NCBI GenBank assembly: GCA_964458485.1
Contig: CAYWJA010000030.1
Span: forward strand, 1 to 24,238
Direction: 5' to 3'
Length of the DNA: 24,238 nt
From: CAYWJA01 sp964458485
GTDB taxonomy: Bacteria > Patescibacteriota > Gracilibacteria > UM-FILTER-43-11
A program made the translations under genes and the position numbers. Under the pieces are notes generated by a model, which was not told the DNA's origin, did not search any database, and saw nothing but the letters and a program-made list of their open reading frames with translations. Positions 1-6,703 of this stretch are shown here, one piece after another. Every line of letters starts with the position of its first letter. Positions within the stretch are counted from its first letter, which is position 1.

Positions 1-374
1 ACCTCTCTTGATTCTGTAGTTTTTTCTACTCTTGGTTTTGCTGCTGCTATTGTTGCCCTGGGCTTCATCCCTCTTTTGGTGCTTTTTGCTATAAAATCAT
101 GCATTTCCGGCTTAATCTTTCCTTTTCTTACAGCTTTTGCAGCTTCGTCAATCCTTTTAGAGTGAAGAAAATCGTCCATGCTTTTAAGAGGCCTTCTTTT
201 TATGGCCTGTTTTTCAGGATCTTTTGGTTTTTTAGGTGCATCAGGATCTTCAGAGTCTACAGCCCATCTTGGATCATTCTTCCTTTTTGGAGACTGACCG
301 GGTTTTTTGTATATAAATCTGTTTTCCCTAAAAAATTGGGAAACATTAGATAGTTTGTTGAATATTGATTTCAT
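1..374 (-). CDS. Lysine-rich protein with conserved N-terminal tag (partial, C-terminus beyond window)
   Basis: The reading frame starts at the ATG at 374 and is open to the window edge, so only about 124 N-terminal residues are visible. It begins MKSIFNKLSNVSQFFRENRF and then has PKRKNDPRWAVDSEDP near residues 29-44, followed by a Lys/Arg-rich, probably disordered stretch with RATIAAAK near residue 107. The same tag and the same TIAAAK element occur in the 730-aa protein at 1233-3425, and nucleotide identity is also high across the tag, so the two are paralogues. There is no classical signal peptide, membrane segment or known domain. The leader is AT-rich with no Shine-Dalgarno site, and a promoter lies just upstream. 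Function is unknown. The tag could be a localisation or assembly signal, but that is inference only. Confidence 0.75.
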   Translation of the reverse strand, partial: MKSIFNKLSNVSQFFRENRFIYKKPGQSPKRKNDPRWAVDSEDPDAPKKPKDPEKQAIKRRPLKSMDDFLHSKRIDEAAKAVRKGKIKPEMHDFIAKSTKRGMKPRATIAAAKPRVEKTTESRE

Positions 375-401
375 AGTATTTGTGTTTAATATTATCTAAT
401 T

Positions 402-430
402 AGTATAGCATATTTATAGCTAAAAGTAAA
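402..430 (-). promoter_or_regulatory. Sigma70-like promoter for the partial tagged gene
   Basis: Read on the minus strand: TTTACT (430-425), a 17-nt spacer, then TATACT (407-402). TGC immediately precedes the -10 box (extended -10 character). It sits about 28 nt upstream of the ATG at 374. Confidence 0.6.
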
Positions 431-462
431 TACCCTTACCTATATATTAATTACAATATTAC

Positions 463-490
463 TTGACAATTAGTAAAATACTATTATTAT
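463..490 (+). promoter_or_regulatory. Sigma70-like promoter for the GC-rich secreted-protein gene
   Basis: TTGACA at 463-468, a 16-nt spacer, and TATTAT at 485-490. It would give a leader of roughly 120 nt before the ATG at 616. The interval 375-615 has no gene; it holds this promoter, the divergent promoter at 402-430, and the leader structures. Confidence 0.55.
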
Positions 491-511
491 AAATACCATT
501 AACCCAATGGA

Positions 512-571
512 AAAATGCTATTTAAAATAGCAAATCAGGTCAAATAAACTGCCAGAAATGGCTGGTTTTTT
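512..571 (+). promoter_or_regulatory. Structured leader with terminator-like hairpin (possible attenuator)
   Basis: The leader of the 616 gene contains a short AT palindrome (GCTATT...AATAGC, about 513-527). It is followed by GCCA-GAAA-TGGC at 551-562, with a GNRA-type loop, then CTGG and six T residues at 566-571. Flanking AAAC (547-550) and GTTT can extend the stem with a small internal loop. This looks like an intrinsic terminator upstream of the start codon, so premature termination is possible. The stem is short, so confidence is low. Confidence 0.3.
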
Positions 572-615
572 GCCAAATTATGTAGGTTTTTCGGTTCAAA
601 ACATGGAGGTGACCG

Positions 616-1158
616 ATGGCCAGAATGATCTTGAGCCTGATGGTCGCTTCTGTGATCATCTTTACTTCAACCGAGGAGGCTTCGGCCTCAAGGCCGGACG
701 GAGACCGTCTCACAGGGAGATGGTCCACCACCAAGCCCACCTCATTCCTTGACCGCATACTCCTGCGGGCAAAGGAGTCTGTGAGGAAGTGTTATCAGGC
801 GGAAAAAGAAATCTATCGCCTGGTGGACATGATAAACAAGATGAGGAGAAAGAAGGGTCTGACCATGCAAGACGTTAGATACCTCCATCTTCTCGCAGAT
901 AAGTACGGGATTAGGAAGGACAAGACCCCCTACTACATCGTCTATCATGTTCTGAGGAGCCACCGAAATCTCTTCACATCACACGTAAAGATCCTGACAA
1001 CCTCCTACGTCTGGCTCCAGATCGGCGGTACCCTCCTCGAGCGGGCGGGAAGGCCACTGGCCAAGCGTCACTTCCGTGCTGCCGCACAGGAAATCAAGGA
1101 CGCTGAGGTGTACAAGAGGACGCTGGCTACCTACATCAAGCTACTCCCACAGCCATAA
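616..1158 (+). CDS. Putative secreted protein, GC-rich gene, function unknown
   Basis: This 180-aa protein is not recognised. The start at 616 is supported by GGAGGTG at 605-611, the strongest Shine-Dalgarno match in this part of the window. Residues 1-24 look like a signal peptide: MARM, a hydrophobic core (ILSLMVASVIIF), then an ASA-type cleavage site around residue 24. The mature part is basic and mostly helical, with the phrase LHLLADKYGIRKDKTP near the middle and one Cys. The coding sequence is visibly richer in G+C than the genes on either side, which suggests recent acquisition or different selection on codon use. It has its own promoter, leader and terminator, so it reads as a self-contained cassette between two tagged paralogues. 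A peptidoglycan-active role is conceivable for a small secreted helical protein, but no catalytic motif is visible. Confidence 0.75.
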   Translation: MARMILSLMVASVIIFTSTEEASASRPDGDRLTGRWSTTKPTSFLDRILLRAKESVRKCYQAEKEIYRLVDMINKMRRKKGLTMQDVRYLHLLADKYGIRKDKTPYYIVYHVLRSHRNLFTSHVKILTTSYVWLQIGGTLLERAGRPLAKRHFRAAAQEIKDAEVYKRTLATYIKLLPQP

Positions 1159-1217
1159 ACTGGTAAGGTGGGAGTTAGCAAAAAGGGGCTCTGGTATTAC
1201 CGGAGCACCCTTTTTTT
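1143..1217 (+). terminator. Intrinsic terminator of the secreted-protein gene
   Basis: A perfect 8-bp hairpin (ACTCCCAC 1143-1150 with GTGGGAGT 1168-1175) spans the stop codon. It is followed by a GC-rich hairpin: arms 1185-1194 and 1200-1210, loop TATTA, one bulged A. A run of seven T residues (1211-1217) comes directly after. The second hairpin plus T-run is a standard rho-independent terminator. Confidence 0.85.
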
Positions 1218-1232
1218 ATAAAAAATAATTTT

Positions 1233-3425
1233 CTATATGGCGTCAAATTCTTTTCTTAAATCAGAAATTTCTTGTGCCATCTCTTTAGCAGTACTCTTTA
1301 ATATCCTTCGTTGCCATGGTTTTAATGTAAATTTTGAAGCTGGACTTTCTATACCTGCATCTTCTAGAAAACCATGTACTATTTTAATGTATCGTTGTGT
1401 AAATTGTGTAACTTGACCACTTCCTTTTTCTGCCAATACATTAACTGCGTGTTGAAGATTTTTTGAAAGCCTTTTTCTTGTTGCTGTCGCAGGTAATTTT
1501 TTTAACTCAATATTAATTGCTGCATAGGCTGCTTTGGAAGCAGTTTCTTTTGATTCTGCAGCCCCAACCCTGGTGCGTGGTGTACTTTGTCCTTTTTGAA
1601 GCTTTGTACCCCCCTTATCTGTTCCAGGTTTATTGCCAGGTTTTACAGGCGGCATACCTCCGGCTACTCTTTTTGGTGATTGTTTAACTTCACCCTTCAA
1701 TGATGCCACATATGCTGCATGCTCTTTTGTACCATCTCCCACTAAAATGAATTCATCTGCCTTACGCCAAATTGAAGGATCATTAATCTTTTTACCATTT
1801 TTTAATGCTGTTCCTACCATCATTCTTGCTAGGACTGATAGTCTATCGCTTTTTCCACTTAAGGCTTTATAAACCATAAAATTCTTAGCACTATTTGCTG
1901 GAAATTTAATCATTAAAGCAGTTACTTTGTCTGGATCCATTTTTCTAAAAGCTTCAGTAGCTAATTCTGCTACTGCTTTAGGAGACATTTCCACCACATC
2001 TGGCTCGAATTTAAGTTCTTCATCTGTATCTTTTCCAGCTGCAATTGTTGGCCTTTTTGGAACCTTTATTCCATAATCTTCTTCTAAATCACTTCCTAAA
2101 TATGCAAGTGGGTCGCTAATATCAAGTTTTGGCAGCTTTCTCTTTGACACTTTGGTTGGATCTTTTATTTCTTTTCCATTAACCCTAACCCCACCTAATG
2201 CAACTTTTGCCTTTGGTACACGTTTTTGTGGCTTCGGCGCTCTTGGACCTTCTGGCTCTACAGCTACAGCTAGTCTTTGACGAACATCTATTGGAATTAA
2301 ATGCGCCAACTCAGGATTTTTATTCTTTAATTTGATTAAAACTGAATCAACTTCTAAGGCTACAGAACTGCCCTTATTGTCTCTTTCGTCAATATATATT
2401 GCTGTTAATATTTTGTCTATACCTGGTAATGCACTTAATGCTTTTGTTAATTGTGTTGCTGCTTCTTTATGCCTACCTCTTACATTCCCGCGAAGCTTTG
2501 CCCTTTTCCCCATAATAAGAATTTTTCTTACTAAATTACTTAGAGCACTACCTCTCAAATTAGCTGGCAATACATCACCTCTTTTGATCTTTGCATATTT
2601 GGTTGTACCCCGTATTGAATCCCAACCCTTAAAAAGGGAGGCAAACTTAGGAGTTGCTTTGCCAATATCCTCTCCAAATCGTAACACTGTTTGTTTTAAG
2701 AGAGATTTATCTCTCATATGACTTACAGCACTTAAATAGGCAATCCTATCTTGACCTTTATAAATCTTTTTAAAGGCCACTGCCAACCCTTTTGCAAGTG
2801 CTTTATCGCCTGTTTTACCCAACAATTTTAGCAATTGTTTAACTACAATATTAAGAGCTTTTGTCTGAGCAGTATTAGACATTTTTAAGGTTTCACCCTT
2901 TGGCTGAGGTACTCCAAATGTTTCTGTTTCATCCCCTACTCGTGGAGGTTTATCTCCCTGAAGAGCATCATCAATTAGCTTATCAACAGCAGCATTCGGG
3001 CCAACTGTTGATTGCCTTGGTATCCGCCTATCCCCTGTAGACGCTTCGTATCTATCAAGAATATCATCCAATGTTTCCTGTTTTCTAGGCCTTTTTGCAG
3101 CAGCAATAGTCGTTCTTTTTTGTAGTTTTCTTGCAGGTTTCCTTTTTGGCTTAGCTAGTTTTTCAAGCGCTCTAGTCGCAGCCACTGTCCTTTTATGACC
3201 TTTCAAAAAAGTTTCCCTATTATATTTTACACCTTTTCTATGCGATGCTGCCTTCTTTAAGCCCGCCTTTGCCTCAGGTAAATTTGGATCCACAGGATCT
3301 TCACTGTCCACAGCCCATCTTGGATCATTTTTCCTCTTCGGAGCACCCTTAGGACCCCTGTTAACAAATCTATTTTCCCTGAAAAATTTAGAAACGTTTG
3401 ATAATTTATTAAATAATTCTTTCAT
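1233..3425 (-). CDS. Large lysine-rich protein with conserved N-terminal tag, function unknown
   Basis: 730 aa, start ATG at 3425, unrecognised. Residues 5-20 (FNKLSNVSKFFRENRF) and 29-44 (PKRKNDPRWAVDSEDP) match the N-terminus of the partial gene at 1-374. Residues 50-120 are very Lys/Arg-rich. A TTIAAAK element at 105-111 is followed by an acidic helix (ETLDDILDRYEAS), and a second copy (PTIAAGK) lies about two thirds along. The rest alternates predicted helical blocks with Pro/Lys-rich linkers such as PRAPKPQKRVPKAK. There is no signal peptide or transmembrane segment and no enzyme motif. The repeated linker-plus-helix plan suggests a modular, partly disordered scaffold, nucleic-acid-binding or effector-like protein; this is inference. 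The gene converges on the terminator of the 616 gene, and a clear promoter lies at 3472-3499. Confidence 0.8.
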   Translation of the reverse strand: MKELFNKLSNVSKFFRENRFVNRGPKGAPKRKNDPRWAVDSEDPVDPNLPEAKAGLKKAASHRKGVKYNRETFLKGHKRTVAATRALEKLAKPKRKPARKLQKRTTIAAAKRPRKQETLDDILDRYEASTGDRRIPRQSTVGPNAAVDKLIDDALQGDKPPRVGDETETFGVPQPKGETLKMSNTAQTKALNIVVKQLLKLLGKTGDKALAKGLAVAFKKIYKGQDRIAYLSAVSHMRDKSLLKQTVLRFGEDIGKATPKFASLFKGWDSIRGTTKYAKIKRGDVLPANLRGSALSNLVRKILIMGKRAKLRGNVRGRHKEAATQLTKALSALPGIDKILTAIYIDERDNKGSSVALEVDSVLIKLKNKNPELAHLIPIDVRQRLAVAVEPEGPRAPKPQKRVPKAKVALGGVRVNGKEIKDPTKVSKRKLPKLDISDPLAYLGSDLEEDYGIKVPKRPTIAAGKDTDEELKFEPDVVEMSPKAVAELATEAFRKMDPDKVTALMIKFPANSAKNFMVYKALSGKSDRLSVLARMMVGTALKNGKKINDPSIWRKADEFILVGDGTKEHAAYVASLKGEVKQSPKRVAGGMPPVKPGNKPGTDKGGTKLQKGQSTPRTRVGAAESKETASKAAYAAINIELKKLPATATRKRLSKNLQHAVNVLAEKGSGQVTQFTQRYIKIVHGFLEDAGIESPASKFTLKPWQRRILKSTAKEMAQEISDLRKEFDAI

Positions 3426-3471
3426 AGTATTTTAGTAAAATTGTATTTTGATTTTTTAAATCAATCGTTAA

Positions 3472-3499
3472 ATTATAGCACATTCAAAAAAAATTGCAA
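3472..3499 (-). promoter_or_regulatory. Sigma70-like promoter for the 730-aa tagged protein
   Basis: On the minus strand: TTGCAA (3499-3494), a 16-nt spacer ending in TGC, and TATAAT (3477-3472). The start codon at 3425 lies about 40 nt downstream. The short motif AAATACTATGAA around the start resembles that of the paralogue at 374. Confidence 0.65.
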
Positions 3500-3528
3500 A
3501 CTTTTTTTATTGATAAATTTTTATATAA

Positions 3529-4470
3529 TTATCTCAATTTTTTATATATTTTATAAAGAAGGTGCCAAAATTTATTCAAAATCATCTCTTTAGCCTTCGG
3601 ATAATTAACCACTTTACCTCCAAACTTCTTTTTAAATTGTGTAACGCCTTTCCAAGGATGATTTTTTGAGATTTCCGGGGCAATGCCTAAAAAATCATAA
3701 TATTTACAACCCCTTTCTTTTGCCTCCTTTATTGCATGCCATTGTATAAGATACGGTGCCATTACATTGCGATATTCATTATCTGATGCACCATAATAGT
3801 AAATTCCCCATTCATCCAAATAAATAAAAATACCACCGGAAATTATTTTTCCATCATATTCCGCTAAAAGTAATTGAGCGTTTTCGGGCATAGAATCGAG
3901 CATATTCTGATAATAAGATTCTGGATGTATGCCAAATCCATCGCGATCACCTGTTTTTGTAAGCAAATCGTAAAAATCATCAACTTGTTTATCTTCTTCA
4001 ATCGTCACGCCATGCTTATGGGCAACTTTAATATTGTATCTGCCCTTTGGCTTCATTTGACGAAGAAGTTCTTCTTCATCTAGGCTTAGATCTAAAACCA
4101 GACTTGTTGTAGGATGGCTATCATTATTAGTAGGTTGTAGGTTGTAGGTTGTAGGTTGTAGGTTGCCATAAGGTGACATTCTTACGAAAATTGCTTTGTG
4201 CCTCTTTCCAATCTTTTTAATTTCTTTAAATAAATCAGATAAATCTTTTTTATGCGCTGTCCAAAGTGGGCCGCGTGGAATCTCAAGCCACGACAATCCC
4301 ATTGGTAAATTATGCTTAATAACCAATACAGATGCATTTTTTACTTCAGCCAACCACGTTTTACGGCCAACTGATTTCTGAAAATCACTCCAAATTGGAT
4401 GTTGCCATAAACTGCGGTAAGAGCGGTGTTGCCAAAAATGTAAGTAATTTTCACTTGAGACTTGAGACAT
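3529..4470 (-). CDS. FemAB/FemX-like aminoacyltransferase (peptidoglycan bridge family)
   Basis: This 313-aa protein has the length and layout of FemAB family proteins, which use aminoacyl-tRNA to add amino acids to lipid II side chains on the cytoplasmic face. Diagnostic stretches are LWQHPIWSDFQKSVGRKTW near residue 20, LDLSLDEEELLRQMKPKGRYNIK around 125-146, and GIYYYGASD around 218. Others are AIKEAKERGCKYYDFLGI and a C-terminal WKGVTQFKKKFGG. The substrate amino acid cannot be told. The first codons (MSQVSS) are written in the AGTCTCAAGT repeat word that also fills the neighbouring gap, so the true start could be slightly downstream but before residue 20. A run of five 7-nt repeats (4131-4165) lies in frame near residue 105. 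It is 14 bp downstream of purN on the same strand, so the two are probably co-transcribed. Confidence 0.88.
   Translation of the reverse strand: MSQVSSENYLHFWQHRSYRSLWQHPIWSDFQKSVGRKTWLAEVKNASVLVIKHNLPMGLSWLEIPRGPLWTAHKKDLSDLFKEIKKIGKRHKAIFVRMSPYGNLQPTTYNLQPTNNDSHPTTSLVLDLSLDEEELLRQMKPKGRYNIKVAHKHGVTIEEDKQVDDFYDLLTKTGDRDGFGIHPESYYQNMLDSMPENAQLLLAEYDGKIISGGIFIYLDEWGIYYYGASDNEYRNVMAPYLIQWHAIKEAKERGCKYYDFLGIAPEISKNHPWKGVTQFKKKFGGKVVNYPKAKEMILNKFWHLLYKIYKKLR
4131..4165 (-). repeat. Five tandem copies of a 7-nt repeat inside the femAB-like gene
   Basis: TAGGTTG is repeated five times without interruption on the plus strand (CAACCTA on the coding strand). It encodes a N/L/Q/P/T/Y-rich insert. The unit is not a multiple of three, so gain or loss of one copy would shift the frame. 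Confidence 0.95.
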
Positions 4471-4471
4471 A

Positions 4472-5095
4472 CACTTGAGACTAATTAAATATTAATTTCT
4501 CCATCCGCGAACATCTGTACTACCTTAGGGTACCATTCCTTCTCTAGCTCCTGTACGCGATCGCGGAGGGTTTCTTTGGTGTCATCGGATTTCACGACGC
4601 AGGATTTTTGAAGAACAATTGGCCCTTCATCAACTTCTTCGCTGACAATATGGATTGTCATACCAGTTTCTTTATCCCCTGCATCAAGCACTGCCTGATG
4701 TACATCCAAATTCATACCTCCGCCATATTTAGGCAGCAGACTGGGGTGAATATTAATAATGCGATTTTCATATTGTTTTACCATTGATTCGCTTATGATA
4801 CGCATATAACCACCGAGTACTATTAAATCGACATTATGGCTATCTAAAATTTTCATTATTTCTGCATCAAATTCTTCACGCGTTCTTCCTTTTGGATCAA
4901 TGAAATAAGCAGGAATACCTGCAGCCTCTGCCTTATCTACTGCGCCGCATTCGAGTTTATTTGAAATGAGACAACTGAGTTCAACATTATCTTTTAATAT
5001 GCCAGACTTTTTTGCATCGATGAGGGATTGAAAATTGGTGCCACGTGTTGAAGCGAGGACTGCGACTTTATACATAATTATTTTAGTCTCAAGTG
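4472..5095. repeat. 13-bp perfect inverted repeats flanking purN
   Basis: CACTTGAGACTAA at 4472-4484 and its exact reverse complement at 5083-5095 bracket the purN coding sequence. Further partial copies of the same word lie at 4452-4468 and 5112-5127, and CCCGACAAGTCGGG forms a hairpin at 5098-5111. Confidence 0.85.
4485..5075 (-). CDS. purN: Phosphoribosylglycinamide formyltransferase (GART)
   Basis: A 196-aa enzyme that transfers the formyl group of 10-formyl-THF to GAR in purine synthesis. It begins MYKVAVLASTRGTNFQSLID (the phosphate-binding loop), with the catalytic Asn108/His110 in INIHPSLLPKYGG and the catalytic Asp149 in EEVDEGPIVLQ. A longer frame reaches 5123, but the extra 16 residues are encoded by the intergenic AGTCTCAAGTG repeat and are not family-like, so the ATG at 5075 is preferred. 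No Shine-Dalgarno site is seen. The gene stands alone among purine genes here and precedes the femAB-like gene on the same strand. It is bracketed by inverted repeats. Confidence 0.95.
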   Translation of the reverse strand: MYKVAVLASTRGTNFQSLIDAKKSGILKDNVELSCLISNKLECGAVDKAEAAGIPAYFIDPKGRTREEFDAEIMKILDSHNVDLIVLGGYMRIISESMVKQYENRIINIHPSLLPKYGGGMNLDVHQAVLDAGDKETGMTIHIVSEEVDEGPIVLQKSCVVKSDDTKETLRDRVQELEKEWYPKVVQMFADGEINI

Positions 5096-5227
5096 CTCCC
5101 GACAAGTCGGGATCAAGTCTCAAGTGTTCCTAACTGATCACTTTTGACTCTTGGCTTAGAACTTGTAATTTAAAAAATACATACACTAATATAACTCAAG
5201 TTCTTCACTTTAAGATCATAAAAAATG

Positions 5228-5255
5228 TTGACAAACCCTTAATAATATGTAAAAT
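5228..5255 (+). promoter_or_regulatory. Sigma70-like promoter of the small GC-rich gene
   Basis: TTGACA at 5228-5233, a 16-nt spacer and TAAAAT at 5250-5255, about 90 nt upstream of the ATG at 5353. The rest of the gap from 5124 shows only repeat words and AT-rich sequence. Confidence 0.65.
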
Positions 5256-5289
5256 GCTTTCGTTCAAGTTGATGTAGTTTCAACCTGCG

Positions 5290-5321
5290 GTGAATAGTCG
5301 CCGTGGTTGGCGACTGCTCAC
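5290..5321 (+). promoter_or_regulatory. Stable hairpin in the leader of the small GC-rich gene
   Basis: Arms GTGAATAGTCGCC (5290-5302) and GGCGACTGCTCAC (5309-5321) pair over 13 positions with one mismatch and one G-U pair around the loop GTGGTT. GCGGTG (about 5287-5292) could alternatively pair with CACCGC (5326-5331). It sits about 20 nt before the Shine-Dalgarno site. It has no T-run, so it is not a terminator; a role in mRNA stability or translation control is possible. Confidence 0.5.
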
Positions 5322-5352
5322 AAAACACCGCGCAACCGAGAGAGGAGAGAGA

Positions 5353-5658
5353 ATGCCCAAGGGGAAAAGGAAGGGTGGTGTACCACCCGAGGTCGGAATT
5401 CAGAGGCTGGATACCGCCGAGCTGAACATCGCGCTCTATCAGGCAGGGGATATGCAAGTTGAGGAGAGGGTCCTCACGATCCAGTCCCCGTCCCGCAACG
5501 GCCAAAAGATACGCGTCCCGGTCACCAAGGCCGAGATCGACGCGATCAGGGAGCAGCGGGCAGAAGAAGCCAGATGCCAAGAGGAACGCAGGCGTTCCAG
5601 CCAGGAGAGGTTCAGGCAGGCGGCACGGGCCGGGCGACCCAACCTCCAGCCGGCGTAG
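5353..5658 (+). CDS. Small basic protein, GC-rich gene, function unknown
   Basis: A 101-aa protein, MPKGKRKGGVPPEVG at the start, with an R/E/Q-rich helical C-terminus (about residues 60-95). The middle (QVEERVLTIQSPSRNGQKIRV) looks like short beta strands. No family is recognised. The ATG at 5353 is chosen because GAGAGGAGAGAG (5339-5350) precedes it; a longer frame from 5290 would begin inside the leader hairpin. Base composition is clearly higher in G+C than in all neighbouring AT-rich genes, as for the 616 gene. It carries its own promoter, structured leader and terminator. The basic N-terminus and charged helix would suit a nucleic-acid- or ribosome-associated protein, but this is a guess. 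Confidence 0.7.
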   Translation: MPKGKRKGGVPPEVGIQRLDTAELNIALYQAGDMQVEERVLTIQSPSRNGQKIRVPVTKAEIDAIREQRAEEARCQEERRRSSQERFRQAARAGRPNLQPA

Positions 5659-5690
5659 AGCCGACCACCACAACTCGAACGCGCAGTACC

Positions 5691-5723
5691 CGGCCGGCAT
5701 CCATGTGATGCCGGTCGTTTTTT
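5691..5723 (+). terminator. Intrinsic terminator of the small GC-rich gene
   Basis: CCGGCATC (5694-5701), loop CATGT, GATGCCGG (5707-5714). The stem extends three more pairs (one G-U) and is followed by TTTTTT at 5718-5723. Confidence 0.9.
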
Positions 5724-5741
5724 AATTGCCTGGACCGTTGT

Positions 5742-5844
5742 GTGCCCCCTACCCCTCTGAAGGGGAAATTAATTATTTAACAATACCCGTAAGCGTGAAT
5801 AAATATTGAAAGACTCCTCCTTCAGGGGGGTAGGGGGGGCTCAC
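5742..5844. repeat. Long imperfect inverted repeat, pyrimidine/purine arms
   Basis: The left arm (5742-5765) is C-rich with the core CCCCCTACCCC. The right arm (5816-5844) is its near reverse complement with the core GGGGTAGGGGGG. The AT-rich centre is about 50 nt. It fills the gap between the GC-rich gene and the CofE-like gene (5724-5864); no ORF is seen there. Confidence 0.8.
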
Positions 5845-5864
5845 TACGTACGTCAAAGTTCAGA

Positions 5865-6584
5865 CTATTTCAGATTCTTATTATACAAATCCCCATAAAT
5901 ACAATCCTTTGGTTCAATAAAATAATCTTCTTCTGATGCCTTTTTTGTTGTCCATTCAACATTCAATCCTCGTGCAATCACAAAAGGAGTTGATGCATTA
6001 GTTTCTCCCATTAATAAATTAGATGCAGAGGCGAGATTGTCTGCAATTGCCACCTGTGTATACTGCATTTTTTTATTAAAAAGATCTTTATCTCCCCTAA
6101 AATCTTGTACACCTTCAAAACCAGCCCAGCCGATAGCAATACCGGAGGTGCCGAGGCGGAGTGGTTGGCAGTGGGAATCGGAAATGACAATTCCGAGCTT
6201 CTTTAGTTTATATTCCCTCATAAACACCAATCTGATTTGCCTTGCAACCTTAAAAGGATCTTCCGGCCATAGTATCACTTCTCCTTTTGGTGTGTTGCTG
6301 TTATCTATTCCTGCATTTGGAATGAAAATTTTATTTTTCAAAGTGATCATCATTTCACTGTCTGCCATAACCTTATCTGCCTCTTTTTTGATCAATTTTT
6401 TAAATTCGGACTTATTTTTGATTTTTACTAATCGAACCTGACTATAGGCAACTACTTTAGATGCTATTACTAAAATATCACCATTTCTTAATTGCTCCTT
6501 TTTGCGATTGAGAGATTTTTTAATAGCTGTAATTAGATCGTCTCCTGATTTTATTAGCTGTGATTTTAAAGGAATGAGATGCAT
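5865..6584 (-). CDS. CofE-like gamma-glutamyl ligase (F420-0:gamma-glutamyl ligase family)
   Basis: A 239-aa protein matching the CofE family that adds glutamate to F420-0, or to folate-like acceptors in organisms without F420. It shows the N-terminal MHLIPLKSQLIKSGDDL and NGDILVIASKVVAYSQ. Further along are the central VISDSHCQPLRLGTSGIAIG block and the LMGETNASTPFVIARGL segment, in the usual order. Length fits the family. No other F420 genes are visible, so the acceptor in this organism is unclear; annotators often call such bacterial copies putative folate gamma-glutamate ligases. It is the last gene of a minus-strand group, 119 bp after the O-antigen-ligase-like gene, with a palindromic repeat between them. 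No Shine-Dalgarno site is seen at the ATG at 6584. Confidence 0.88.
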   Translation of the reverse strand: MHLIPLKSQLIKSGDDLITAIKKSLNRKKEQLRNGDILVIASKVVAYSQVRLVKIKNKSEFKKLIKKEADKVMADSEMMITLKNKIFIPNAGIDNSNTPKGEVILWPEDPFKVARQIRLVFMREYKLKKLGIVISDSHCQPLRLGTSGIAIGWAGFEGVQDFRGDKDLFNKKMQYTQVAIADNLASASNLLMGETNASTPFVIARGLNVEWTTKKASEEDYFIEPKDCIYGDLYNKNLK

Positions 6585-6614
6585 GGTATACTGTTGTTAT
6601 TACTGAATCCACCC

Positions 6615-6696
6615 TTTGTCATCCCGACTAGCATGGAGGGATCCCTTCGTCTATCGGTTTATCTAAGGGATTTCTCCATAGGGTCGAAATGACAAA
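6615..6696. repeat. Intergenic palindromic repeat, TTTGTCATCCC type
   Basis: Arms 6615-6647 and 6665-6696 are imperfect reverse complements; both begin TTTGTCAT and contain ATGGAG and ATCCCTT when read inward. The loop is about 17 nt. The same inner arm type occurs at 10850-10930 and 12267-12314. Confidence 0.85.
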
Positions 6697-6703
6697 AACA
6701 GTG

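Noticed and set aside
603..616. Alternative ATG at 603 for the secreted-protein gene
   Set aside because: It is out of frame with the signal-peptide frame, and its own bases form the Shine-Dalgarno site for the ATG at 616.
5076..5123. N-terminal extension of PurN from an upstream ATG
   Set aside because: The extra codons are the intergenic AGTCTCAAGTG/CCCGACAAGTCGGG repeat, and PurN family sequence starts exactly at MYKVAVL.
5239..5725. Long overlapping frames on both strands across the GC-rich 5353-5658 region
   Set aside because: High G+C removes stop codons from other frames; only the plus-strand frame at 5353 has a ribosome binding site, promoter and matching terminator.
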